From Ampelocalamus luodianensis (lineage: Eukaryota > Streptophyta > Magnoliopsida > Poales > Poaceae), in contig CM070625.1 in assembly GCA_036346255.1 (NCBI GenBank), positions 40,614,520-40,678,519 on the forward strand: a stretch of 64,000 bases of DNA, in the 5' to 3' direction. The notes beneath the pieces were generated by a model. It saw only the letters and a program-made list of their open reading frames with translations. It was not told where the DNA came from and made no database searches. Below, in pieces: positions 11,210-21,873 of the stretch. Made by a program: the position numbers and the translations under genes. Positions within the stretch are counted from its first letter, which is position 1. Each line of letters starts with the position of its first letter.

Positions 11210-11589
11210 TCGCCCAGTGCCGCAACCTCAGTGCATGGAGCGGCATCGGCACCAGGCCACCGCCTCTGTTTCAAAGCCCTCAACTCTTGCCGCATGGCCC
11301 CGATCACGCCAACGGCTCCTCTTGGAGTACCGCCGGTGGCCGAGCATCCTCGGCCTCCTCAGCTACGGTTGTGCACGGCGTAGCAAAGACGAACACGGCC
11401 ACTACCCTTAGGTGGCATCCTCGCAGCCACACGCAACCCACAAGCAAACAAAACATTATTCTCGGACAAGTGAAGAACAAGCAATAAATTAAATAATTCA
11501 ACAAGGTATATGCAAGATATACAACCCCTTCCCCATCCTACATGTGCAAGTGTGTCAATTTTCTTACTTCTCCTAGAACCTAAAGCCTA

Positions 11590-11602
11590 GGCTCGATACA
11601 AC
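11590..11602 (-). other. E2 primer-binding site, degenerate
   Basis: The minus strand reads GGTTGTATCGAGC next to the LTR end. The family PBS, seen intact in E3, is TGGTATCAGAGC, complementary to the 3' end of initiator-Met tRNA. Here it has a G-to-T change and CAG read as CG. Confidence 0.6.
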
Positions 11603-12196
11603 CGTAACACCTCAGACCCACAATACCTCGAATGCAACTTAACCACTCTCACTAGCCAATAATTTCAAGACAAATTATTTAGGCAACAACTCTAGACAAG
11701 AAGCATTAGCGGAAGCATAAACAACTAAGGAAAAAAGATAACGGTAACAAGTTCAATAATTAAACAACCTCTAGCAGATTAATCCAAGTGTAGTCCACAA
11801 ATTCATCAATAATAATTCAACTGAACACTCGCGAATAGCTAGTCATTAGGCTAGTTTCCTCTCAACTTTATTACAGCATGAATCTATGAATTGAGTGCAT
11901 TATTGTAGTGTCGCTCTACCCATCCCAAGAATGCTTAAGAATCACCTGAAAGGGGGAAAGAAACAACAAGGGTGAGATAAAATCTCAGCAAGTAAATTGA
12001 GTAACAGGTTAAACAAATAACTAGCAAGCTACATCACAAATTATATTATTGCATGACCGCAACCACATTCCACTATCTCATTCAATAAACCACATGGACT
12101 AACATGAGTCCTGCCTCTTAAGATTTCAACCATTGGCATAAGTATGCATGTCCTCCATCCATAATGCTTAATGCAAATGCATGCCATGCTCCACTG

Positions 12197-12283
12197 CACT
12201 CTTACCCATCAAGGTAAGAGTGTGCATCGTACTACGGCAATGTACGATGCTGTACCGGTACGGTCGCGGCCATAAGCGGCGAC
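12197..12283 (-). repeat. Hairpin array in E2 LTR-C
   Basis: Four inverted repeats follow one another: CACTCTTACC/GGTAAGAGTG (12197-12222), GCATCGTAC/GTACGATGC (12224-12250), the perfect palindrome GTACCGGTAC (12252-12261) and GTCGC/GCGAC (12263-12283). They sit about 1.6-1.7 kb from the LTR start, as the arrays in E6 and E8 do, but with different stems. Confidence 0.8.
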
Positions 12284-13434
12284 ATCCACAATGCAATGTC
12301 ATGATATGTTATGAATGATATGATACTCATAAACCACATATGTGTCATCTCCATAAGGGCACCAACAAGATTAACTTGTACTACTACCACATAATCACTA
12401 TGGAAAATACATCCATGATCCACATTCGGCACATAAAGCAACCACTTCATGACTACACACAAGATATCCAAAGTAAAACATTAAATTATTAATTGTTGTT
12501 ATCACCTCATTTGTAAGTCAACCAACCATGGCAAAATACTTCAAAATACGAGAATCATATAGATTGCAAGTAGTAAGAACAACCCAGTAAACGGTAGTAA
12601 CACTGCTACAATTACTTGCCTTCCACGATGCGACGCGCTAGCCGGCCAAGTTGATACTCCTAAACCTGAGGCTTCACCTCCTAAACAGGTAAAATAATTT
12701 CAATAAGGACATAATATACCCAGCGCTACTAATCGGCATTCTACATCGCTTACTTGACGACTCAAAACGAGTTTACAAAGCTGAAACTGAAAAACAACGT
12801 TTCCTGCCATATACCGTTTCTGGACAGCAGCACGGTAAATGACATAACTCATGAACTGGAAGTCAAAAAGAGGTAAACCCAATTTCTATAGATTTTTAAC
12901 TGACTAATCTACAATACTCTAGTTGACACGATAATCCAATTCGGCCAAAATATTAGGCTAACCATTGTTTGAACTTTCAGTACAGAAACTGCCTACACAA
13001 TCGAACAGCAAAACTAAAATGACCATAACTTTTAATAGGTAACTCCGAATTGATCGTTCTTTATCAATATGAAAAGGTTATCGAATTATCTACAATAACC
13101 TAGTTGTGTGAACTTTCAGATTCTACCAATTTCCCTTTCATATTTTAGGAAATAACCAAACAGATTATTCTCGTCAGATTTCTGGCAGCAGATACTAAAA
13201 CGATCATAACTTTTGACTCAGACCTCGGAATTGAGTGATCTTCGCGGCTACTGAAAGATAACGACAGATCCCACATAACTCTAGGAGATGGAATCTTAAA
13301 ATTCAGCCTATAAATACACGAAAATACCCACGCAAGGTACTGGATAGAATCGAATCTTCTGCAGCCCAACATTTATCCAACAATTCTAATCGGTTTCGCA
13401 TCTACTATGGATCAAACAGTGGGAAAGGCATCTC

Positions 13435-13444
13435 GTTACCCTTG
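13435..13444 (-). other. Conserved candidate splice donor in LTR-C (E2)
   Basis: The minus strand reads CAAGGGTAAC. The identical decamer occurs at 24166-24175 (E6) and 61723-61732 (E8), 410-510 bp from each LTR start and just after the purine-rich block. A role as splice donor (AAGG|GTAAC) is inference. Confidence 0.4.
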
Positions 13445-13485
13445 TAGAACCGCTAGAACTTGCTGAACCAATCCCCACACAAGAT

Positions 13486-13541
13486 CTTCTTCTCCTTCTT
13501 CTACTTCTTCTCCTTCTTCTCTTCCTCTCTTTCTCCTTCTT
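13486..13541. repeat. CTT-rich low-complexity tract
   Basis: Pyrimidine tract of repeated CTT/TTC units, read as GAA/GGA on the LTR sense strand. E8 has the equivalent tract at 61786-61864. Confidence 0.85.
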
Positions 13542-13903
13542 GCGCAAAGGGCAGCAGCCTGGACGGAGGGGAGGCGCGAGGGAACAGCACCCTGGGCAGA
13601 GGGGAGGCGCAAGGGAAAGGGGAGGGGTCGGCCAAGGGAAGGGGAGGGGGCGGCTGCAAGTGGGAGGAGGAAAAGAGGCGGCTAGGGTTTGGGGAGGGTG
13701 GCACCTCCCCCCCCTTTGGCCGGCTACTACAAGGCTAGATGGGCCAAGGCCCAAGCCCAAGTGGATGAGAACAAGTGGAAAAGCCCCTCTCTAATCTTGA
13801 TTTGACGAATTCTGAAAATAAATTCTTCCCCGATTAAATAATTCTCTACCGATTAAATTTAATTAACCCGATTCTTGACTTCTCACACTTCCGGAGTATT
13901 ACA

Positions 13904-14314
13904 GCATTGATTAGCATAATGGCCAAGGCGGCCACAATGAAAGCAAGTAACTTTCTTATTTTGTTGACGGCAGCTTATTGGCTTCTCTCTGGGCTGTCCT
14001 TGTGTACCTCTTTGTCCAGTGGTTGTCTTGAGGATGACGGCGTGGAGAATCCGTTGTTGTAGTCCAACCGACTCGGTGATCATCGATGTAGACGACACTC
14101 TTTGGGGCGGTGATCATGCCCTTCGCGAGAAAACAAGTGACTTTATTAGTTGGACACTCTCTGGTGGATGGTCTCCGTCACAGTTGGGACAATTTGTGGT
14201 GCACTGATTGATGTAGTGTCCTTCTTCACCACAGCGTCGACAGACCTTAACCTCGACGATTGTCTTACTTGGCTCCCCGGGTTGAGTGCTCAAAGGAGTA
14301 CTAGGTTCTGCCAT
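13904..14314 (-). pseudogene. gag: E3 gag remnant with two zinc-binding modules
   Basis: Minus strand: an ATG at 14314 opens MAEPSTPLSTQPGEPSK, then a knuckle CRRCGEEGHYINQC (Cys codons from 14242, His near 14218, last Cys near 14203), then CPNCDGDHPP. After a frame change there is a basic, glutamine-rich linker and a second classical knuckle CFHCGRLGHYANQC, first Cys codon at 13945 and last at 13906-13904. LTR-C of E2 starts at the next base. Gag normally has a capsid domain of several hundred residues before the knuckle. Only about 600 nt of non-coding leader separate the PBS from this ATG, so capsid is absent or deleted. The MAE start matches the E5 gag start. Nucleic-acid binding is inferred from the knuckles. 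Confidence 0.7.
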
Positions 14315-14924
14315 CCTAATGTCACACGGATGGTTAGAGGACAGAAAAAGGATACACTCAATTGAGTGCGAAAGATGTCTCTGGTAGAAAAGGGAAAGTA
14401 CTGAACTTAGTATGCATGAATGATATGAATGCACCAAAATTAATACCAAAAGAAGACGCAAAGGCCAGCATAAGATCCAATAAAACAAATCATAGTTTTC
14501 TGACATAATTGCTATACATACTGCCCATAGGCGATGCGCAATTACTCGAAAACCAAAAGAGAGCGGACGGTCAAACAACAAAACGTAACTTCTACAGATA
14601 GGAAAAATAAATAGGGTGGATATTATCTATTAATAGTCCCTAATCTAATCTGAATATCGTAGTACGACAACGTCTTCTCGTCTTTTCGCCATTGCTCTTC
14701 TAGTTGAATACTAACACGCCCCTCTTTTGAAAAGGAGAGAGAAGCACTGGAATATATTTTGCACAAGTCCAATAAATAGTGAGGAAGGAATTAGAAGCTA
14801 AGATGGGTAAGGAATAAAAGATGTCATACTAAGTCTTCTGAAATTATTTTGATAAGTTAAAAATAATTCCACAGAAAACTCTACTGCTAACGACCATGCT
14901 ATTTCTAACCTACAGGCAATGTAT
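14315..14924 (-). other. E3 untranslated leader
   Basis: AT-rich sequence between PBS and gag start. No domain is recognisable; the open frame running into gag from 14581 has no family similarity before the MAE start. Confidence 0.5.
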
Positions 14925-14936
14925 GCTCTGATACCA
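14925..14936 (-). other. E3 primer-binding site, initiator-Met tRNA type
   Basis: The minus strand reads TGGTATCAGAGC, the standard plant retrotransposon PBS complementary to tRNA-iMet. It starts four bases from the LTR end (14941). It is the only perfect PBS in the window and serves as reference for the altered ones. Confidence 0.9.
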
Positions 14937-16632
14937 ACGCTGTGAGGACCCCCGGGTATTGGAAATGCACTTAATTAAATTCATACTGTAGCACAATTAT
15001 TAATGAAGGAACAATCTCGCTCCTTTATTAAAGATCATGCTAAAGGTATAAATTTAGCAAGTGACAATTCCAATAAACAGGATTCCCGGATATATATATC
15101 TCACAATGGTTCCCAGGATCAACGACCATTGCATATATATCCTTCAACAACATTGCATCAAATACATACAAGTCATACATTGACATAATTAAACATAAGT
15201 TTACAACTTGCGGTTTTAGTACTACATTATGGAGTGACTTGGTCACTACAACCGAGTTCAACAATGGAAGCAAAATAAAAGTTCAAAATCACCAATGGCC
15301 TCATCCACATGAGCGATTGCGTGGAGGAAAGAAGTAGCTTTACGCGTTAGTGTCACCCTGATCGGCGCTAACGGGTACTTCATAAAGAAAACCATCCTCA
15401 CCTGCAACAATAGGTGATAGCACCTTGAGTACGGAAGATACTCAGCAAGTCTTACACAAACTAATAAAAGAAAGTGTTGATTAGAGCCTATTCAAAGGAG
15501 TAGAATTTATACATGCATAAGGTTGCAACAGTAAGGTACAATGGTTAAATTTTGCATAAAGCAATACATCTTAACCTACAAATGCTAAATTTTAATAAAG
15601 CAATTTAATAAAACAAAGTTGGACTAGAACAGTAAGTAAAAGAATTAATTATAAACAGTACGGTGCATGAATCCCTCATGCTAAACCAAGAACCGAAACC
15701 AGATTTGTAAATCAAAACTTCTATACAGGTGACATCAACTCAAGTTATCGTCCATGACCGTGGACACGGCTATTCGAGCAGTTTATATACTGCGCAGGTG
15801 TACATCTTTACCCACACGACTTAGTTAGCCCGTTGCCTTCGGATGCCTCTGAATGATGACACACTTCCTTTGGTATGCCGACCGGGGAAAGTAAGATTTG
15901 CTATTTTTCAACAAGCTAACAATATTGAGTTGGATACCCATGTGTGAACTGATCTCGCTTAAACAACGTCTGATAGCATCTGTCTAGCAAAGGGCACACA
16001 TGTTGCGTCGGGAATGCCGACTCAATCAAAAGAAATACAGTTGTGTTAAGCTACACATAGTACATTGCAATCGGCACCTTTAAGGTACGTACATGCAACA
16101 AAGCACATATACGCCCGCACCCTTCTAAGAACATCTGATACTGACATACAAGCTCACATGGCATAAAACGCAGTCATAAAACCAAAGCATCTATGCCATA
16201 CAAGGTCAATACACATATCCTTACTCTCTGTTTCCAACCCAATAGTCTTAACATTTTACTTAACCAAACGGCGCCCATACTGCATGTGGAAGTGCGTGGG
16301 GACTTGAATTGAATAGTCGAGTTCGGTCCTTAATTAACCGGACAAGTCCACCAAAATTCCCAATCTCGTGCACAAAAGCACCATCACTAGCTTCCTCTTG
16401 TCCAGATCAATTTAAATATGAAACTCATTTCTGACATAAGTAAACTGGACAAAGAGTTTAAAGTAACAAAAAGCCATTTGTGATTCCCATGTTTGACAAG
16501 GTATTCTTGTCAAACTCTAAAGTCTCTAGACTGCATGTCTAAGCCAAATCTGAAAATATACTATAGTATACAGTACTATGCTAAGTTTGAGTGTATGGTT
16601 ATAATTAAGGTAATCCACAATGTTAAGTCATA

Positions 16633-16637
16633 ACTAA
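16633..16637. repeat. Target-site duplication ACTAA, left copy
   Basis: ACTAA directly before the solo LTR-A; identical to 20783-20787. The uninterrupted LTR-B copy near 26975 reads CATAACTAACTAATACAG, showing the pre-insertion site. Confidence 0.9.
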
Positions 16638-17069
16638 TGTGAGGACCCCAATTTATTTGACTTGTAATGCTTAACCAACCACCTGGTCCTAGCATCACAA
16701 ATTAAATAAATTGATCCTCGAGATATGTATACTTCGAGCAAGATACACACCCGTTACAAAATTAGACATCAACTCCATTCCAAACATAGAGTCCAAACAC
16801 CACACTACCAAACGGAAGATAAACAAATAGTAGAGTTATTACAGACAAAGGCCGGCAGGCCAAGATACACAAATAAACAAGAACGACAGCTGAAGCAAAA
16901 GTGCCATAAGATGGCTATAAACAACGCCAATCAGCGTGCCTCCAACCCACAAGGCATCCGCCAGGACCGCCAAGTCTAGTCGCCCACGAAACGGCAACAC
17001 GACTCACGTAGTGAGGCCCTTGGGGCTCACCTTCTTCCTCTGCAACAAAACATTAAGCAAAGCACACGA

Positions 17070-17090
17070 GTACAAAGATTGTCTTTGTAC
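17070..17090 (-). other. Conserved LTR-A hairpin
   Basis: GTACAAAGA, loop TTG, TCTTTGTAC: a perfect 9-bp stem. It recurs at 48173-48193 and 57126-57146. Confidence 0.8.
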
Positions 17091-17423
17091 CCTTAAGACC
17101 GGCGTGTGAACTAGCGCACTGTTCATATGCTACATGCAGGCTTGTTTAGTGGGGGCCATATGTTTCATTTGCATAAAGCCAATTTTCATTTGCAATAATA
17201 TAATACAGTTGAAGGCAGGTTTGCAATTCGTTTTTAAGGTTGAAATACAGTAAAGGTAATACTAACAAAAGCGAAAGATAAACAACCTAGAGGTGACTAC
17301 CCCAATAGTCACCACAACAATAGCACGAATCCCAGATTCGTACCACCCATCAAGTTTTAATTTAAATGTTGTAGTCTAACTCTTGGAAGACCTTGCCAAG
17401 CGTGTCCATAACCTAGGACGAGG

Positions 17424-17452
17424 CTATTCGAATAGTTTTAAACCCTGCAGGG
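17424..17452. other. Twin palindrome module, intact
   Basis: CTATTCGAATAG (12-bp palindrome), 7 nt, then CCCTGCAGGG (10-bp palindrome). The same pair with the same spacing is in LTR-B at 62582-62610. Confidence 0.85.
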
Positions 17453-19897
17453 GTGTACCAATGTACCCACACTTCAGACCGCCTTTAAGCCAAAGCACAC
17501 TTAGAAGGTATGCTTAGCCTGACTAAGTCCTACGAGACTTTTTCAATATTGTGTATTAACTACTGAGCCGCTCGTATGGATAGAAACCCATACGCTTACA
17601 TGGTAAAGTCGAAAAGACAACTACCCACTCGGGATAAAGCTTTTGGACAACTACCATGCTCCCACCTCCATCCTCCTGCGACCTCCTGCGACCGGAGCCA
17701 ATACACGCCAAAGTACTAGGTCAAGAGAGGTCCCATATACTCTAGTGTGGTTAGCACGCAAAATGCTTGGTTGATGTCACAAGATGTTCGGTCCTTGTTG
17801 ACTCGGGCACCATTCGATACACCCAATGATCACACCAATCATACCGTTGTGCCCAAGTCTAAATCGTTTTGTTTTCAGTTTTAGTTTTGCAATTAAACAT
17901 AGCAAAAATGCTGAAACATAAAGTTATAGTAGATTTTGTGTGATCAAGGTTACCGACTAAAGTCGATAACCTTGATTCTACCGATAGCTAAGCATGTCTA
18001 AGCAAGTTGACCGGATCTACTAAGTGACAAGAGATCATCCAGCGACCTCTAATCACAAGCAAATAACCTAGGCTCGGTAGTAGAGATCAATATTTTGTCT
18101 ACGAGGATATGCGACTACGATTTAACTAATCAATTTAACACAAATTAAGCAATGCATTCATACAATTGAAACAAAATATTAGATTTTAAAATCTGGGATT
18201 ATCATGATCAAAGCGCTTGCACTTGCTGTTGCTCAATTTGTTTGAGGGTCGTTTTCGGTGTTGCCGCAAATATCGAAGCCTACGATAGAATAAATAACGA
18301 ATAAGAGCGAATAACACCGACAAAACTCAACCGTATAATAACAACAAAACATACCAAACTCACTGACAAACTAAGCATGATATAACAAAATTTTAGAAAC
18401 AGAGAACAAATCATTTTAAGTTATTAAGAATTTTCTATGAATTTTCTAGGCTAAAAACACATCAAAACACTAGTTAATTACTTAACAAATTTTCATGAAC
18501 GAAGCATTATCTAAAACCTATCACGATAATTAGCATACTAAAAATGAAATTTTCTGAATTGGTTTCTTTGGATTTGGACAATTATTGAAAGAGATATACA
18601 TTTTCTAATTTAGAAGATACATAAAACATCCTTTAATTAATTAATGATTTTTGCTACTGAGATGCAAGGTTGAAACTAATTTTAGTAAATACCACATTTA
18701 AAATGAAAATTAACAAACCTTTGGATTCATGCGATTTAGATAAAAATTGAATTAGTTATGCATTTTCTAAGTTTAAATGAATTAACGATTGCAAGCGAAA
18801 ACACATTCTGAAATACTAAAGCATTTATTCCTTTTTCTACCCACACCAACTAGCCCTGAGACACATTGGCGGGCCAGCGAAAGTCTTGACGGGACACCCG
18901 CTGCGAAGGTGATGTCGGCGTATTCTAAGAATCGTCTTTGACTTATCAAAGTGTACTTCTAACATATACTCACAGAGAAATCGTTTCCAAACGAGAAAAC
19001 GCAATATCAAAGCTACACAACCACCAACTGACAGCATGGACCCACAAGGCAGCGACTCAGAGAATAACATAACGGTTGGATTAAAGATTCTAAACACGAT
19101 TAACGAGAGGCCCACAAGGCAGAGACTCAAACTAGACATGATCAGTGCTAAACTAATCATCACCGGCGGCTCACCGGCGCGCACGGGGACGGCGGCGCGG
19201 CCGCGCAGGTGATCTAGCTAACCAGTGGGTTTCTGGGCGAGAGAGTGGTACCTTCGTGTTCGCGAAGATCTTGCGAACACGATGGCGGTGACGCGGACCC
19301 ACGGGGATGCCGGCGGCGAGCTGGCGGCGAACGGAGGCGGAGAAGAAAACACGGCTCGCACGGAGAAAGCGATACGGACTTCTAGAAGACTCCGGAAGGT
19401 GTGCTTAAGCTTCGCCTCAACACCAGGAGCAAGATGCACACGATAACGCCGACGAAACAGGTCCGAGGTGGCCGGAATTTTCACGGCGGCGAAACCGAGC
19501 TTGGAGAAGAATTGGTCGCATGCCCACAACGATGCACAAAGCGAAACAATCCGCCGTTAGACTCGATGCATCGGTGCGATCCTAAGGGACCAAGTAGCGA
19601 GGCTAGAGACTCACGGATCGCAAGCGAGCTCACGGGACCGAGATCGCCGGAGCGGAGACGACGATCTCGCCCTGGTGATTCCTTTGGGCGCCAAGGATCC
19701 TGGATGGGCAAAATGGAAGCGGCGAAGAGAGTAGATCACGATGGCGTGGTTGCGGAATCAAGGGCGGCTCTAACACGGCGGCGCCGCGAGGGTTCTTCTC
19801 GGCGAAATCAAAAAGCAGGCGGAGGAGCTGTAAGCGGGAAAGCGAGGATGGCGGTCGCGGTGAGGTAAAGAAGGCTGGCGATGCACCAAAGATGGAC

Positions 19898-19908
19898 ACG
19901 AGGGCATA
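19898..19908 (-). promoter_or_regulatory. TATA-like site of solo LTR-A
   Basis: The minus strand reads CCTATATGCCC about 880 bp into the LTR, at the place where other LTR-A copies have TACTTAAGC. A candidate core promoter. Confidence 0.35.
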
Positions 19909-20782
19909 TAGGTGGCGGCGGCGAGGCACGTGGCACCCATGCGCGAGCGGCGCGAGCTCCGGTGAGTGTGGAGAAGGCGAGGCGTCATCGGCAGTGGGAC
20001 CCACATGTCGAGAGCGCTATGTTTCAGCGTGCGAGTCGGGGTTTGGTGCGACGCGATCGGTTGGTTAGACTCGATCAGAATGTATCGACCGTTGGATCTA
20101 AGATGAGCGGTCGAGATTGATGTATGCATTCGGACGGTCGACGAGACAAGCAACGTGGACCGTGCGATCTTCATCGGACGGTGGCGACCATCGGGCTCGC
20201 GACGGTGCAACTAGGTGGTGCGACCAGAGCCAAGTGGTGCGGGTCGGACACGAGTCCGAGTTAGGTTTGAGCCAGAGGAAGTATTACCAGGTTTGAATTA
20301 AAAGGGCTGAGTTAGTTTGGGGAATTTTTAGAGGTAGCTCCTGAGCTCCAAAAATTCCGAAATTTTTATGGTAGCTACTATGGACAGAGAACAGCATTGC
20401 ATAAATTTTCCAGAACTTTTTATGCACTGTATTGTTCTGCAGAAAATTCACAAGCTGCTGACCTAGGGTTTGACCAGAAATTCAAACTAGTTTGACTTGG
20501 CCATTTGAAATAGCAAATAAAATCTAAAAATTGTGAAATAATTCAGGGAGGTAGATAGGATGATCAAGATGATAGGAAAAATAATTTCAGAGGATGATCA
20601 CAAGTTTGAAAGCTAAGAATTTGCTGACAACAATTTCCATTCGCAAGGATTCAATTCTAGAAAATGGAAATTGCTAGGGAAAACTTGGAAAACTTCCAAA
20701 TGATTTGAAGAGACAACAAAAGTTTTTATTTCTCCTCAAAATTTTACATTTGAAATACAAACCCTAAGTTAGGGCTGTTACA

Positions 20783-20787
20783 ACTAA
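20783..20787. repeat. Target-site duplication ACTAA, right copy
   Basis: Directly follows the solo LTR-A and matches 16633-16637. Confidence 0.9.
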
Positions 20788-21861
20788 CTACTACAGATCA
20801 TATTGGTATTTTCAGAAAAATAGCATGCACAGATGTCACTGTATTTGGAAAAGCTATTGTATAAAATTTGGGATCAACATGGTGCAAAGAGGATGCTTGC
20901 CTTGATAATAATAAATTTACATTGCGAGCTCGGGTTGCTCAGAAATAGTGTCAAAAGCCTCAGAAGAACCAGATTCTATAAAAGATAATAAACTCCAATA
21001 AACACCAAAGATGACAACTAGTATAGATTAACAGAAAATGCATTATCAATAAAGAAATGCATGATTAACAGCATGCTTAAGTCACAACTACCCTAATAGT
21101 GATAATAACCCATTTCATAACCTACTGTTTTCAAATGGCAGAAACTAAGGTTTACTTCAAAGTTTCAGTTTTCATATCTTAAAAGGAACCGAAAACAGGA
21201 CAGCTAGCAGATTTTGGGAAAAAGAAAGATAGACCAAGCAAAGGTTCAGAAATGAAACTTAGCATGATCTTTTACGGTATTTAACATCCAAACTAACCCC
21301 AATCTAACCCTAATCGGTTAGATTACCAAAGGCTGAAGAAAACTGGTATTGTCGGTTAAGTCGACAATAAAGAACAGAGGCAGATCTCTACTATCAATCT
21401 AAATAGATGATGACAAGGATTAAAAGAATCACTTATTATGCTACTAGGGTTCGGGTGGAACCTAAATAGGATGATAAGTTGACAGGAGAAACCCTAATTC
21501 TTGAAAACGACATGAAAGACCGAAAAGTTAGAATAACAACTTTTCAGTTTAAAGAAAGTTGGAGCTATTGATGTACAAGTGAATGATCCATATGAGTTTC
21601 TAAGGTCCTTAAGGTGCTCAGGATGACAATAACTAAAGTTTTAACTTACCAGGATAGGAAAGACAACAAAGACTCTGAAACTCGATGTTGATTAATCAGA
21701 GAAATAAACTCTGGATTAACCTACAAAAGATGTCAAATCTTTAATACAAGGTGAACCAAGTTCTTGGGATGGATAAGCAAGGGCGAGGAGCAAGAAACTC
21801 CTTTGGACATCAATGTAGGATGAAGGACTCCTTGGTCAACAGTAATAAACAAAAGCTAGGG

Positions 21862-21873
21862 TTTATATATATA
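21862..21873 (-). promoter_or_regulatory. TATA box of LTR-B (E3)
   Basis: TATATATATAAA on the minus strand, followed by CCCTAGC and preceded by a conserved GTAGCTCAACC. The same arrangement is at 28044-28052 and 33581-33590, so this is a strong core-promoter candidate. Confidence 0.65.

Larger units (their letters stand above)
8041..13903 (-). mobile_element. E2: Ty3/gypsy element with LTR-C, integrase and 3' LTR lost
   Basis: On the minus strand the order from 13903 downward is LTR-C, degenerate PBS, gag, protease, RT, RNase H and the first residues before integrase, ending abruptly near 8041. Its 5' LTR begins one base after the last cysteine codon of the E3 gag zinc knuckle, so E2 inserted into E3. 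The integrase and 3' LTR are missing, and the broken end abuts a broken LTR-A of E1. Both partners being truncated at one point suggests deletion by illegitimate recombination, or an assembly join. All coding domains are frameshifted. Confidence 0.85.
11603..13903 (-). repeat. E2 5' LTR (LTR-C)
   Basis: On the minus strand the LTR runs from TGTAATACTCCGG at 13903 to GGTGTTACG at 11603, about 2.3 kb. It shares with the E8 and E6 LTR-C copies a purine/pyrimidine tract, a CAAGGGTAAC site and a run of short hairpins. The 3' terminal CA has become CG. No gene lies here; proline/arginine-rich open frames around 13390-13760 come from the low-complexity tract. Confidence 0.85.
16638..20782 (-). repeat. 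Solo LTR-A nested in LTR-B of E3
   Basis: A 4145-bp LTR-A on the minus strand, from TGTAACAGCCC (20782) to GGGGTCCTCACA (16638), with complete termini. It is flanked on both sides by ACTAA and then by continuous LTR-B sequence. There is no internal region, so it is the product of recombination between the two LTRs of a former full element. It is a good reference for intact LTR-A motifs such as the palindromes at 17424-17452. Open frames in 18840-20210 are chance frames in the GC-rich U3. Confidence 0.95.

Noticed and set aside
13386..13760. Minus-strand open frame rich in Pro, Lys and Arg in LTR-C of E2
   Set aside because: It comes from the CTT-rich tract; the matching place in E8 gives a different frame and composition, and no domain is visible.
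14919..14940. tRNA gene suggested by GCTCTGATACCA
   Set aside because: Only the 12-nt primer-binding complement is present; no cloverleaf can be formed around it.
19218..20210. Arg/Ser-rich open frames on both strands
   Set aside because: Within the solo LTR-A; composition effects of GC-rich U3.
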